The notes under the pieces are model-generated. The model did not search any database. It was not told where the DNA came from and saw nothing but the letters and a program-made list of their open reading frames with translations. The position numbers and the translations under genes were made by a program. Below, one piece after another: positions 1-8,018 of a DNA stretch of 43,432 nucleotides. Origin of the DNA: Rhizobium sp. Q54 (lineage in GTDB: Bacteria; Pseudomonadota; Alphaproteobacteria; ATCC43930; CGMCC-115725); assembly GCA_945861155.1 (NCBI GenBank), contig CAMATN010000031.1, positions 1 to 43,432 of the forward strand, read 5' to 3'. The number at the start of each line of letters is the position of its first letter. The first letter of the stretch is position 1.

Positions 1-64
1 ACGTCTTACTCCGGCAACACCGGCACACCAGAAGACGTGGATGGCCGGGACAAGCCCGGCCACG
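1..64. repeat. Interspersed palindromic repeat, family A (copy 1, at window edge)
   Basis: Positions 35-62 are identical over 28 bases to 27917-27944, where a fuller copy of the same element lies. The inner part is a quasi-palindrome: GGCCGGG at 43-49 pairs with CCCGGCC at 55-61. A second dyad, ACGTCTT at 1-7 against AAGACGT at 32-38, encloses a short stem. The other arm of the element seen at 27889 is absent here or replaced. The left boundary is cut by the window. Such elements are common, non-coding and often mis-translated in alphaproteobacterial genomes. Confidence 0.7.
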
Positions 65-84
65 GGGTTGTGGGCTGGCACTCC

Positions 85-630
85 TCAGCGGATCGGGGCC
101 GTGCCGCAGCGGTTGGCGAGCCGACCGCCATCGGCGATCGCCATGATGACGACGATCTCGTCGGGCAGCGGCGCGTCGGCGACGTACACCGTCACCGTGT
201 CGAAATGCTCGAACGACCACGGATCGTCCTTGTGGCCAAGCGGTATGTCGATCGCCGTGCCGGGCGCTGCAACCTTGACATTCGATCCGATCACCGCCTG
301 GCCGCCGCCGATTGCCGCGCGCATCGGCCGCCCCAGCATCGGGTGCACGCAGGCGCCGCCATGCTCCATCTCGCCGGCCAGCCCAACCAGCGCGCCCTTG
401 CCGTAGCTGACCGCCGGTCCGTCCAAGAGCCGCACCAGTTCCGGCATCAGCCGCTCGCCGAGCGCGGCGCCGGCCTCGAACAACGGGCGCAGATCCTCGA
501 CCCAGCGGCCTGCGAACGGATTGCGGATCACCCCGATGCCGATCGCCCGGACGATCGGGCGGGCGCCCTGGCGCCCCAATTCCGAGAAGATCGACTCGCG
601 CAGCGTGATGATCTTGCGAATATCGGTCAT
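85..630 (-). CDS. Amino acid synthesis (AA_synth, DUF1185) family protein
   Basis: This 181-residue protein resembles the AA_synth family (Pfam PF06684), whose members are annotated as amino acid synthesis or peptide synthetase-like, without a proven reaction. The start MTDIRKII is preferred over a codon six residues upstream because it follows a purine-rich GGAGGCGAGCCG stretch on the minus strand. The protein is soluble, with no signal peptide or membrane segment. Recognisable stretches are an N-terminal TLRESIFSELG, a central GKGALVGLAGEMEHGGACVHP and a C-terminal DEIVVIMAIADGGR, which suit the family. It lies 81 bases downstream of the APH-fold kinase on the same strand, so the two may be cotranscribed. 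The family call is from recall of motifs, and its function is unknown. Confidence 0.72.
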   Translation of the reverse strand: MTDIRKIITLRESIFSELGRQGARPIVRAIGIGVIRNPFAGRWVEDLRPLFEAGAALGERLMPELVRLLDGPAVSYGKGALVGLAGEMEHGGACVHPMLGRPMRAAIGGGQAVIGSNVKVAAPGTAIDIPLGHKDDPWSFEHFDTVTVYVADAPLPDEIVVIMAIADGGRLANRCGTAPIR

Positions 631-711
631 CGGCTCGCCTCCTGGCATTTTACCGTGTCACCTGATCGGGGCGGCGCCGCCGGCCTCGCAATGCTGCTAT
701 GCGCGTGTCGC

Positions 712-1830
712 TCACACCCCTGCCCGGGCTGCCGCCCAAGCCTCGCGGACCGCGTAGAGCCGGTCGACCGGGTTGAGGAGGAGCGCCCGCGCGACCCGCC
801 GCACCCGGCCCTTGTCCATCTCGGACGTTACGCACTCGACCGGAGATTTACCGTCGATTCGCGCCAGCAACAGACCCGGCAGCAGGTGTGACGCGCGCTT
901 TTCGATGTCGTCGCGCGGCTCCCATTCGACCTGGCCGAGATAGGTTTCGGCGAGGCGGTCGAAGCAGGCCAGGTAGCGACTGACCGCCCGCGTGTTCCAC
1001 AGGCATTTGAGCAAAAGATGGTTCAGACAGAAGGCGAGGTCGAACGCCGGGTCGCCATACCAGGCGCATTCGGCATCGAGGAATACCGGGCCGCGCCGAC
1101 CGACCAAAATGTTTTTCGGGCTGACGTCGCCATGGACGAGCGTGAGATGGGTGCGGGCGGTGGCGTGCGCCAGCCGTCCCAACGGACCGGCGAGATCGGG
1201 ATGCAGCCGGGTCGGCGCGATCAGATAGGGCTCCAGTCGAAGCGCGTAGAAACTGTCGTTGGTCGCGAACATCCGGGCGATTTCGCTGTCGCCCGCGGTC
1301 GCACCGTGGATCTGCGCCAGCCGCGCCCCGACCGATGCCGCGATCGCCGGATCGGCGTGGCCGTCGCGCAGCTGGTTCTTCCACAGCGGGTACATTCCGG
1401 GATCGAGATATTCCATCACGAACAGACCGTGCGCCGAATCCTGGCCGACAAGCCGCGGCACGGCCTCCGGGCAGATCCGTCCGGCGACGCGAAACCAGGC
1501 GAACTCGTGATGGTTGCGGATGACCGGCGCTTCCCAGATCTGGGCGAGCTTGAGCTGCGGCAGCGCGCGTTTGAGGCAGAGCCGCCGGCCCGGCAGCTCG
1601 ATCAGCCAGATCTCGGACGAAACGCCGCCGTCAAGCGGCCGGCAGTGCGGCTGTTCGTGCGAGCCGATGACGCCCATGCGCTTCAACGAAGCGGCGATCT
1701 CTGCCTGGCCGAGCGGGATCACGGGCTCCGGGGGCCGCGACGGCTCGGCGGCGCGCGGCGGAACCCCGTCGGGCGCGAATTCGCCCAGGGGTTCGGATAG
1801 GAGATCGGGCAGCGGGGGTGATCCGGTCAT
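712..1830 (-). CDS. APH-fold phosphotransferase family protein
   Basis: This is a 372-residue aminoglycoside-phosphotransferase/choline-kinase-fold protein. The catalytic loop is HGDVSPKNILV (Brenner motif HGDxxxxN), followed by the Mg-binding FLDAECAWYGDPAFDLAF. An N-terminal nucleotide-binding lobe contains EIWLIELPGRRLCLKRAL, with the expected lysine. These features predict an ATP-dependent small-molecule kinase in the cytoplasm. The substrate cannot be read from sequence: the family also covers homoserine, choline, methylthioribose and macrolide kinases. I chose MTGSPPLP as start; a start five codons upstream is possible. The gene precedes the AA_synth gene in the same direction. An imperfect tandem repeat lies just upstream of its start (1856-1900). 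Confidence 0.8.
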   Translation of the reverse strand: MTGSPPLPDLLSEPLGEFAPDGVPPRAAEPSRPPEPVIPLGQAEIAASLKRMGVIGSHEQPHCRPLDGGVSSEIWLIELPGRRLCLKRALPQLKLAQIWEAPVIRNHHEFAWFRVAGRICPEAVPRLVGQDSAHGLFVMEYLDPGMYPLWKNQLRDGHADPAIAASVGARLAQIHGATAGDSEIARMFATNDSFYALRLEPYLIAPTRLHPDLAGPLGRLAHATARTHLTLVHGDVSPKNILVGRRGPVFLDAECAWYGDPAFDLAFCLNHLLLKCLWNTRAVSRYLACFDRLAETYLGQVEWEPRDDIEKRASHLLPGLLLARIDGKSPVECVTSEMDKGRVRRVARALLLNPVDRLYAVREAWAAARAGV

Positions 1831-1855
1831 GGTCGCTATCTGCATTCGTCATCTA

Positions 1856-1900
1856 TCTTAGAGAAAGATGAAGGCGGTCTTAGCGAAAGAATGAAGGCAA
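1856..1900. repeat. Imperfect tandem direct repeat upstream of the APH-fold kinase
   Basis: Two adjacent units, 1856-1877 and 1878-1900, both begin TCTTAG, continue GAAAG and end ATGAAGGC. They differ at only a few positions plus one inserted base. They lie 26-70 bases upstream of the kinase start, where an activator or repressor would bind. No function is shown. Confidence 0.45.
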
Positions 1901-1971
1901 TCGTCCGTTACGAGGCCGCCGCACTTACCAGCCCGCTTGGCACGCTTGTCGGTGACGGGCTCGCTCGGGTC

Positions 1972-1997
1972 GTGACCGCAAAAAAAAGCGCGGTCAC
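1972..1997 (-). terminator. Hairpin overlapping the emrA stop codon (possible terminator)
   Basis: A perfect 8-base stem (1972-1979 with 1990-1997) encloses a 10-base loop that is mostly an A8/T8 run. It overlaps the stop codon of the membrane fusion protein gene. The T-run is in the loop rather than after the stem, so this is not a standard intrinsic terminator. It may act in mRNA 3'-end protection or may be chance. Confidence 0.3.
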
Positions 1998-3058
1998 TCC
2001 GGCTTGGCGGCGCTGGCGCTGCCGTGCAAGAGGCCGGACAGGCTGCGCTGCCGGTTGATATCGATCGTCACGGTCGCGGTCATGCCGGCGCGCAGCGGCG
2101 GCTCGCCCGAATGCGGCACGAGGCGCACCCGCACCGGCAGCCGTTGCACCACCTTGACCCAGTTCCCGGAGGCGTTTTGCGGCGGCAGGATCGCGAATTC
2201 CGCCCCGGTCGCCGGGCTGATGCTGTCGACCTCCGCGGTCCAGGTCACGTCGGGGTAGATGTCGAGCACCACCCTGGCGGTCTGACCGGTCTTCACATAG
2301 GTCAGGTCGGTCTCTTTCATGTTGGCTTCGACCCAGGGCCGGGTCTTCGTCACCAGCACGAACAGCGGCGTCGCGGCCCGGACCTGCTCGCCTGGCTGCA
2401 ATTTGACGTTGACCGCGGTGCCGCTGACCGGCGCGCGGATCGTCGTGCGGTTGAGATCGAGTGCGGCGCGGTCGCGCTCGGCGCGCTTTTCGCGCACCAG
2501 CGGGTGGTCGTCGGTCGCGATCTTCGGGTTGCCGCCCAGCGCCGCCAGCATGCGCGCCAGACGTTTCTTGACGACGCCGACCCGGTCGCGCGCAACCGCG
2601 GCAGCGTTCTGCGCCTCTTCGAGCTTGGTGATCGAGGTGACGCCGGTCGCGGCCAGCGCCTGCTGGCGCGCCGCCTGTCGCGTCACAAAATCGGCCTGGC
2701 TCTCGACCTCGCCGAGTTCGCTCTGCGTCTCGTGCCATTGCGCACGCGCCGTTTCGACCGACGTGCGGGCGTTGTCCAGCTCGGCATCGGCCTTGTCGAG
2801 CGCCAGCTGGAACGGCGCCGGGTCGAGTGTGACCAGCGGCGTGCCGGCCTCGACCGTCGCGTGATCGCGCACCAGCACCTGGACCACCCGCCCGGCGACC
2901 TCCGGCGCGATCTGGGCGATGTCGGCCTTGACGTAGGCATCGTCGGTGCCGACCGTGCGGCCGCCGCGCAGCCACACCGCGCCGCCGATCAGGGCGAAGA
3001 TAAGGGGCACCACGACCAGGAGCACGAGGCGGATGATTTTCGGGTGCGGCCGGGTCAC
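1994..3058 (-). CDS. emrA: EmrA/HlyD-type membrane fusion protein of a drug efflux pump
   Basis: This 354-residue periplasmic adaptor belongs to the EmrA branch of the HlyD family. It has one N-terminal membrane anchor (about residues 10-30). The signature GTDDAYVKADIAQIAPEVAGR follows and opens the biotinyl-lipoyl domain. A long Ala/Glu/Arg-rich coiled-coil hairpin comes next (about 85-185), then the second lipoyl half with TTIRAPVSGTAVN and a beta-barrel region ending near residue 340. It would bridge an inner-membrane MFS pump to an outer-membrane channel. It starts with GTG inside the marR stop codon (GTGA overlap), so regulator and adaptor are translationally coupled. The partner pump is the divergent EmrB-type gene at 3655. 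No TolC-like channel is encoded in the window. Substrates are unknown. Confidence 0.9.
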   Translation of the reverse strand: MTRPHPKIIRLVLLVVVPLIFALIGGAVWLRGGRTVGTDDAYVKADIAQIAPEVAGRVVQVLVRDHATVEAGTPLVTLDPAPFQLALDKADAELDNARTSVETARAQWHETQSELGEVESQADFVTRQAARQQALAATGVTSITKLEEAQNAAAVARDRVGVVKKRLARMLAALGGNPKIATDDHPLVREKRAERDRAALDLNRTTIRAPVSGTAVNVKLQPGEQVRAATPLFVLVTKTRPWVEANMKETDLTYVKTGQTARVVLDIYPDVTWTAEVDSISPATGAEFAILPPQNASGNWVKVVQRLPVRVRLVPHSGEPPLRAGMTATVTIDINRQRSLSGLLHGSASAAKPE

Positions 3059-3552
3059 CGAACCAGCTCCGCTACCGGTTCGGCCGCGACCGGTTCGATC
3101 ATGGCCGCGACTTCAGGTTCGAGCATAGCCTGCAACTGACGCTTAACCCGTCGCATCCACTCGGAAAATTGCTCCTGCTCCGGCGCCGACAGCAGCGCCA
3201 GCGCGTCGTCGACGGTGCGCTCGGAGATCTGCGCCAATTGCATCTGGATCAGATCGGCGTCGGCGGTCAAATGGAGGCGGTTGACGCGGCGGTCGGCGGC
3301 GTCCGGTCGGCGCACCACCCAGCCTTTCTTCTCCATCCGGTCGACCATGCGCCCGGCGGTTGCCTTCTCGACCTCGAGCATCTCGGCGAGCTCGGACTGG
3401 GTGGCGCCCGGCCGGCGATGCAGCCGGTTGATCACTAGCCATTGCGATCGGGTCAGGCCGAGCTGACGCACGCGGCGGTCGAAAGCGGTGCGCATCAGCC
3501 GCGCGACATCGGAGATCAGAAATCCGATATGGCGTTCGTCGTCAAACGACAA
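3055..3552 (-). CDS. MarR-family transcriptional regulator of the efflux locus
   Basis: This 165-residue winged-helix regulator has an N-terminal helix region, then LGLTRSQWLVINRLHRRPGATQSELAEMLEV, the characteristic recognition-helix region. The wing contains RMEKKGWVVRRPDAADRRVNRLHLT, with the DxRxxxxxLT pattern of MarR proteins. The C-terminal helices form the dimer interface. The predicted start is TTG (no in-frame ATG precedes the conserved core), with GGGGA about 8 bases upstream. The family usually represses adjacent efflux genes and releases DNA on binding a phenolic or other small ligand. The position here, between emrA and the divergent pump, fits local autoregulation. A candidate operator is at 3567-3584. 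Confidence 0.9.
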   Translation of the reverse strand: MSFDDERHIGFLISDVARLMRTAFDRRVRQLGLTRSQWLVINRLHRRPGATQSELAEMLEVEKATAGRMVDRMEKKGWVVRRPDAADRRVNRLHLTADADLIQMQLAQISERTVDDALALLSAPEQEQFSEWMRRVKRQLQAMLEPEVAAMIEPVAAEPVAELVR

Positions 3553-3566
3553 AAGGGTTTCCCCGA

Positions 3567-3584
3567 AGTTAGGTGCCTAGGTTA
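3567..3584. promoter_or_regulatory. Candidate MarR operator in the divergent marR/emrB promoter region
   Basis: The intergenic stretch contains TAGG-TG-CCTA (3570-3579), a perfect short dyad, extended by flanking A/T bases to a partly symmetric 18-base site. It sits between the marR start and the EmrB-type start, where a repressor of both transcripts would bind. This rests on symmetry and position only. Confidence 0.35.
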
Positions 3585-3654
3585 TGGTCGCTCAGCATAC
3601 CGTTAGTTGGGCAATGAATTCAAGCATCGCAAGTTCCAGCGGAGCCAATTCGGC

Positions 3655-5175
3655 ATGAGCGACGACGCGCCTCGCGATCCGACGACGCTGTCGCGGCGGG
3701 TCATGATCATGGTTTCGGTCATCCTCGGGTCGACCCTGTACTCGACGACCTTGCTGATCGCATCGACGCTGTTGCCGCAGATGCAGGGGGCGATGGCGGC
3801 GACCCAGGACGAGATCGCCTGGACAATGACGTTCAACATCCTCGCCACCGCGGTCGTGACGCCGATGACCGGGTGGCTGGTCGCCAGTTTCGGCCGCCGC
3901 AACGTGATGGTCGGTTCGATGGCGCTGTTTTCGATGGCCACCTATCTGTGCGGCGCGGCCGAATCGCTCGAGAGCCTGGTACTTTGGCGGGTTCTGCAGG
4001 GCGGGGCGGGCGCGCCGGTGACCCCGTTGTCGCAGACGATCCTGTTTGACAGCTTCCCGCGACGCCAGCACCGCATTATCACCTCGATCTATGGCATGAC
4101 GGTGGTCATCGGCCCGGTGATCGGCCCGGCGCTCGGCGGCTATATGTCTGACCTCTACAGCTGGCGCTGGGCGTTTTACGGGCTGGTGCCGGTCGGGATC
4201 GCGTCCTGCATCGGTCTTCAGCTCAGTTTGCTGCGCGACCCGCCGCGCCAGATCGTGCGGCTCGACTGGATCGGCTTTCTGAGCCTTTCGGCGGCGATCT
4301 CCTGCGTGCAGCTGGTCCTGTCGCGCGGGCAGCGGCTCGATTGGTACGAATCGCCCGAGATTTGGCTGGAAACCATCGGCGCCGTCTTCGCCCTATACCT
4401 CTTCATCGCGCATAGCCTGACGAGCGGGAAGCCGTTCCTGAACCCGCGGCTGCTGCTCGACCGCAATTTCGCGCTCGGCCTCCTGCTCGTCGGCGTCTTT
4501 GGCATGCTCAACGTCACCCCGATGGTGCTGTTGCCGCCGCTGTTGCAGCAGCATGCCGGGTTTCCCGACGCGATGATCGGCGAGGTGCTGGCGGCGCGCG
4601 GCGTCGGGGCGACGATCGGGTTTTTCGCCGCGATGTTCATCGGCCGGCTCGACCCGCGCATCGGGATGAGCATCGGCTTCGGGTTGCAGGTGATATCCGG
4701 CCTGTGGCTGATGAGCATCGATCTCAATGTCAGCCTGGAGATCCTCGCCGCCAACAGCATCCTCCAGGGGATGGCGATCGGCATCATCTGGGTGCCGCTG
4801 ACGACCGCCAGTTTCGAGACGCTGGAAAACCGCTTCTGGCCCGAGGGGATGGCGGTGTTCCACCTGATGCGCAACATCGGATCGAGCTTTTTCATCTCGC
4901 TCTCGGTCGCCGACATCGTGCGCGTCACGGCGCAGAACTACAGCCGCATGACCGAGATGATCTCGCCCTATAATGACCGGCTGGACTATCCGTGGGTGAT
5001 GGGCGGATGGAGCATCGAGACGCTGCCCGGGCTGGCGCGGCTGTCGAAGGAAATTCACCGACAGGCGGCGCTGATCGGCTATCTCGACGCCTTCGCGATG
5101 TACACCGCCGCCTCGGTCGGGGCGATGGTGCTTGTCATGCTGGTCAGAAGGCGGCGCCGCGGCGCGGGAGCCTAG
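3655..5175 (+). CDS. emrB: DHA2-family MFS drug efflux transporter (EmrB/QacA type)
   Basis: This 506-residue protein has about 14 hydrophobic helices, the length and topology of the DHA2 (EmrB/QacA) family of proton-driven multidrug exporters. Family landmarks are WTMTFNILATAVVTPMTGWLV in helix 2, FGRRNVMVGSM as the loop 2-3 motif A, RVLQGGAGAPVTPLSQTI (a helix 4 stretch), and the motif C-like VIGPVIGPALGGYMSD. ATG 3655 is preferred because GGAG is 10 bases upstream; an earlier in-frame TTG would add 16 residues without hydrophobic character. It is divergent from marR-emrA, so adaptor and pump are made from separate transcripts sharing one regulatory region. Its stop overlaps the convergent hepT stop by four bases. 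Confidence 0.92.
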   Translation: MSDDAPRDPTTLSRRVMIMVSVILGSTLYSTTLLIASTLLPQMQGAMAATQDEIAWTMTFNILATAVVTPMTGWLVASFGRRNVMVGSMALFSMATYLCGAAESLESLVLWRVLQGGAGAPVTPLSQTILFDSFPRRQHRIITSIYGMTVVIGPVIGPALGGYMSDLYSWRWAFYGLVPVGIASCIGLQLSLLRDPPRQIVRLDWIGFLSLSAAISCVQLVLSRGQRLDWYESPEIWLETIGAVFALYLFIAHSLTSGKPFLNPRLLLDRNFALGLLLVGVFGMLNVTPMVLLPPLLQQHAGFPDAMIGEVLAARGVGATIGFFAAMFIGRLDPRIGMSIGFGLQVISGLWLMSIDLNVSLEILAANSILQGMAIGIIWVPLTTASFETLENRFWPEGMAVFHLMRNIGSSFFISLSVADIVRVTAQNYSRMTEMISPYNDRLDYPWVMGGWSIETLPGLARLSKEIHRQAALIGYLDAFAMYTAASVGAMVLVMLVRRRRRGAGA

Positions 5176-5531
5176 CCTTGCTTCGTCCGCAACAGCGCCA
5201 GCGCGCGTTCCGCATCCGCTTTGAGGGCGGGAAGATCGTTTCTGACCACGTCCCAGACAGTGTCGAGATCGACACGATCATAGGCATGGCGAAACCGGTT
5301 GCCCATCCCACGAATATCGTGCCAGGGCTGGCTGGGCATTAGCTCCACTGCCGAATCTCCCAGCCGAAATGCCGCTTCACAGATCCGTTCCAGGCATCGT
5401 TCAACAGCATCACGAGTGCGCCCATCGCTCGCAAAGCTTTCCTTGGAGAGGCCTGCCGCGTAGCTCTCAATACGAGAAACGTTGTCGAGAATATCGGACA
5501 GGCAATCCGCCGGATCATGCTTAGAAGGCAC
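5172..5531 (-). CDS. hepT: HepT-like toxin (type VII toxin-antitoxin)
   Basis: This 119-residue all-helical HEPN (DUF86) protein is the predicted RNase toxin of an MntA/HepT pair. The catalytic region reads GMGNRFRHAYDRVD, so the HxY of the RX4HXY motif is present (H82, Y84). The arginine expected five residues before the histidine is glycine (G77); R74, R79 and R81 lie nearby. I place the start at GTG 5531, inside the 3' end of mntA (11-base overlap). This gives the usual HepT length; the open frame runs further upstream, but only through mntA sequence. In studied systems the MntA antitoxin adds AMP units to the HepT tyrosine to silence it. Confidence 0.85.
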   Translation of the reverse strand: MPSKHDPADCLSDILDNVSRIESYAAGLSKESFASDGRTRDAVERCLERICEAAFRLGDSAVELMPSQPWHDIRGMGNRFRHAYDRVDLDTVWDVVRNDLPALKADAERALALLRTKQG

Positions 5532-5835
5532 GGCGGCGATCCCGGTCGATGTTCGCCTGTAAGCGTTTCTTTTCGACTGGTTCGGGCAGAAGGTCCACTT
5601 TCCTACCAAGCAGTTCGCCCAGGCGCCGTTCGAGAGCGATCAACCCAAAAAGGCCGATATGCTTATCTCGGTCGAGTTCGACGGCCAGATCGATATCACT
5701 GTCCGGGCCGGCTTCCCCGCGCGCGACCGAGCCAAACAGCGAAACACGGCGAATGCCGGCCGCGCGCAGTTCTGCCGCGTGCGCCCGCAAGCTGGCAATG
5801 ACGTCGTCAGCCGTGGTGTTTGCGAGTGTATTCAT
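5521..5835 (-). CDS. mntA: MntA-like nucleotidyltransferase antitoxin
   Basis: This 104-residue minimal nucleotidyltransferase carries the GSX10DXD signature (G35, S36, D47, D49). A third acidic residue, D81, sits in the GRKVDLLP strand, so all three metal ligands look intact. By analogy with MntA/HepT pairs it would use ATP to modify the tyrosine of the HepT HxY motif and neutralise it. The start MNTLAN at 5835 was chosen over a codon seven residues upstream because it matches usual MNT lengths. It is upstream of hepT on the same strand with an 11-base overlap, the usual antitoxin-first order. Convergent emrB lies beyond hepT, and the sensor kinase is divergent on the other side. Confidence 0.88.
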   Translation of the reverse strand: MNTLANTTADDVIASLRAHAAELRAAGIRRVSLFGSVARGEAGPDSDIDLAVELDRDKHIGLFGLIALERRLGELLGRKVDLLPEPVEKKRLQANIDRDRRRAF

Positions 5836-5966
5836 TGGCTTTCCTGGCCCCACCATAACACGGTCCGGTTACGGCGTCATGATGGCAGCAGTCAACGGCA
5901 TCCTGAGCCCAGTTCAAATAAGCCAACATTTACCCCCTGTTAAGAGCCGCCGCCGATGCTGGGGCG

Positions 5967-7609
5967 ATGCCGCACATTCTCACCTGCATCACGCAGCACC
6001 ACGATATCCGCCTGTTGTTCTCGCCGGGCTGGTTTGCCTGCTGGCGTGCTTGACCGCGTTCAACCTGATGACCCGCGGTCGCGGCGCGCCATCGCCGCGC
6101 GCCCGGGGGCTGTGGGTCACCGCAGCCGCATTGGTCAGCGGTTCCGGCGTTTGGGCGACGCATTTTGTCGCTATGCTCGCCTATCGGCCCGACTTGCCGG
6201 TCGGGTACAATCTCGACCTGACCGTGCTGTCGGTCGTGATCGCCGTCGCGATCATCTGGCTGGGTTGCGCGATCAGCCTGTCGGGAGCGGGTTGGGCGGC
6301 AATCGGCGGCGCGGTCGCCGGTGCCGGGATCGGCGCCATGCACTATACCGGCATGGCCGCGATGCACGCTCCGGCCAATGTCGCTTACGACCCGCTGACG
6401 GTGGCGGTCTCGCTGGTGTGCGGCGTGGTGCTGGGCGCCTGCGCCTTTCACCTGCGCGAGCGCCGGCACGATCTGCGCGGCGACGTCGGCGCGGCCGCGG
6501 TTTTCGCGCTCGCGATCGTCGCGCTGCACTTCACCGGCATGTCCGCCCTCACACTCGAGCCCGGCATGGGGTTGCCGATCCCCTTCCAGGTCACCTCCCC
6601 CGAATGGCTGGCCGTCGCGGTAGCCGCCGTCACGCTAATGATCATCGGCCTGAGCCTCGCCGGCTCGGTCATGGACCAGCACCTGGCGGAGCGCAAGGTG
6701 CTAGAGACCGAGCGGCTGCGGCAGCACGTCGTCGAGCTTGAAGCCACCAAACAGGAGCTCGAAGCGACCGGCGCCAGTCTGCGCGACGCGCTCGATCGGG
6801 CGGCGGCGAGCAACCGGGCCAAGTCGCAGTTCCTGGCGACGATGAGCCACGAGCTGCGCACCCCGCTGAACGCGGTCATCGGGTTTTCCGAGCTGCTCGA
6901 ACTGGAACTGCACGGCGCCCTGGGCGACCGGCGTTATCGCGATTACGCGACGAGCATCCGCGACAGCGGCGCGCATCTTCTGGCGCTGATCAACGACGTG
7001 CTCGATTTCGCCAAGATCGACGCCGGCCGGCTGACACTCGCCGACGACGAGGTCGACATTCCTGAATTGTTCGCGGCCTCGCTGCGCATCGTGCAAGGGG
7101 CGGCGGCCGATGCCGGGCTCGAATTGCGCGTGGATCGGCCATCGGCCGACCTTCCGCGCCTGCGGGCCGACGAACGCCGGGTCAAGCAGATCGTGCTAAA
7201 TCTGTTGTCCAACGCGATCAAGTTCACGCCGAGCCCGGGAACCGTGACGATCGCCGCGCGGCGCCGGGGTCCCGATCTGATCATGACGGTCTCGGATACC
7301 GGCATCGGCATCGCCCCGGCCGACTTCGATAAGGCCCTGGAGCCGTTTGGTCAGATCGACAACCGGCTGGCGCGCGCTTATGAGGGCACGGGGCTTGGCC
7401 TGCCGCTGTGCAAGCAGCTGGTGGAGCTGCATGGCGGCTCGCTCAGCCTCGACAGCGAACTTGGCCGCGGCACGACCGTGACGGCGATCTTCCCGGCGGA
7501 GCGTCAGATGCCATGCGGGGCGAGCAAGGCCGACCAGTCCGATGTTGTCTGCGACCGTCACGTGACCAATCCCTTCGCACTCCCGGTCCTGCACAGCCGT
7601 GCCGCCTGA
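5967..7609 (+). CDS. MHYT-domain sensor histidine kinase with a frameshift near its 5' end
   Basis: This is a membrane sensor kinase. The N-terminal part carries MHYT repeats with paired His/Met motifs (ATHFVAML, MHYTGMAAM, LHFTGMSAL) in about seven helices. This domain is proposed to bind copper and sense O2, CO or NO. A coiled coil (about 6680-6800) follows, then HisKA with SHELRTPLN (phospho-His codon at 6848). The HATPase has NAIKFTP, DTGIGI and GTGLGLPLCKQLVELHGG. No receiver domain follows. The natural start, ATG 5967, encodes MPHILTCITQHHDIRL, a typical MHYT opening. The rest (VVLAGLVCLLACLTAFN onward) is in another frame joined at G6014, equivalent to one missing base. If 5967 is not used, in-frame ATGs at 5879 or 5882 could give a full-length protein with a different leader. 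Confidence 0.85.
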
Positions 7610-7617
7610 CGCCCCGG

Positions 7618-7860
7618 CTAGCCGGGGCTCGCGGTATCTGAGCCTGGTGCTCCGAGTACACGACCGCCGAATTCTTGTACGAAAGCGATCGCCTCCTGCT
7701 CGGTCTTAAGATTGACATGGCAGACCTGCGGCAGCACGCCGCCGCCTGAAATCCGAAAGCTGATTGGTTCGAATCCCTGGTGGTCAAGCCACGTCCGCAT
7801 GCGGCTCATTAGCGTGGTCAGATCGCCGTCGGTGACCTGGATCTCCACAATATACGGCAT
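7618..7860 (-). CDS. Uncharacterised 80-residue protein
   Basis: This small soluble protein starts MPYIVEIQVTDGDL. Its apparent beta-alpha-beta pattern includes RMRTWLDHQGFEPISFRISGGG and later HVNLKTEQEAIAFVQEFGGRV. The composition is that of a real folded protein, not a shadow reading frame. It ends eight bases from the stop of the convergent MHYT kinase and has about 160 bases of non-coding sequence upstream for its own promoter. I do not recognise a family with a known function. The glycine-rich turn and terminal helix suggest a small ferredoxin-like alpha/beta fold, which is only a guess. Confidence 0.6.
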   Translation of the reverse strand: MPYIVEIQVTDGDLTTLMSRMRTWLDHQGFEPISFRISGGGVLPQVCHVNLKTEQEAIAFVQEFGGRVLGAPGSDTASPG

Positions 7861-8018
7861 AAGGCGCGTCGCTCCGCCATCCTGACGGCAGAGGTCGACA
7901 GTAGGGCCGGGTGCATGTGAGCGTCGCTAACATGGGTTATTCCGGATGCTAGAATATATGATGGCCCCAAAATGCCGACGCGGCCCTTTGTGACCCGGCC
8001 AGATCGCCGGCGAGTTCG

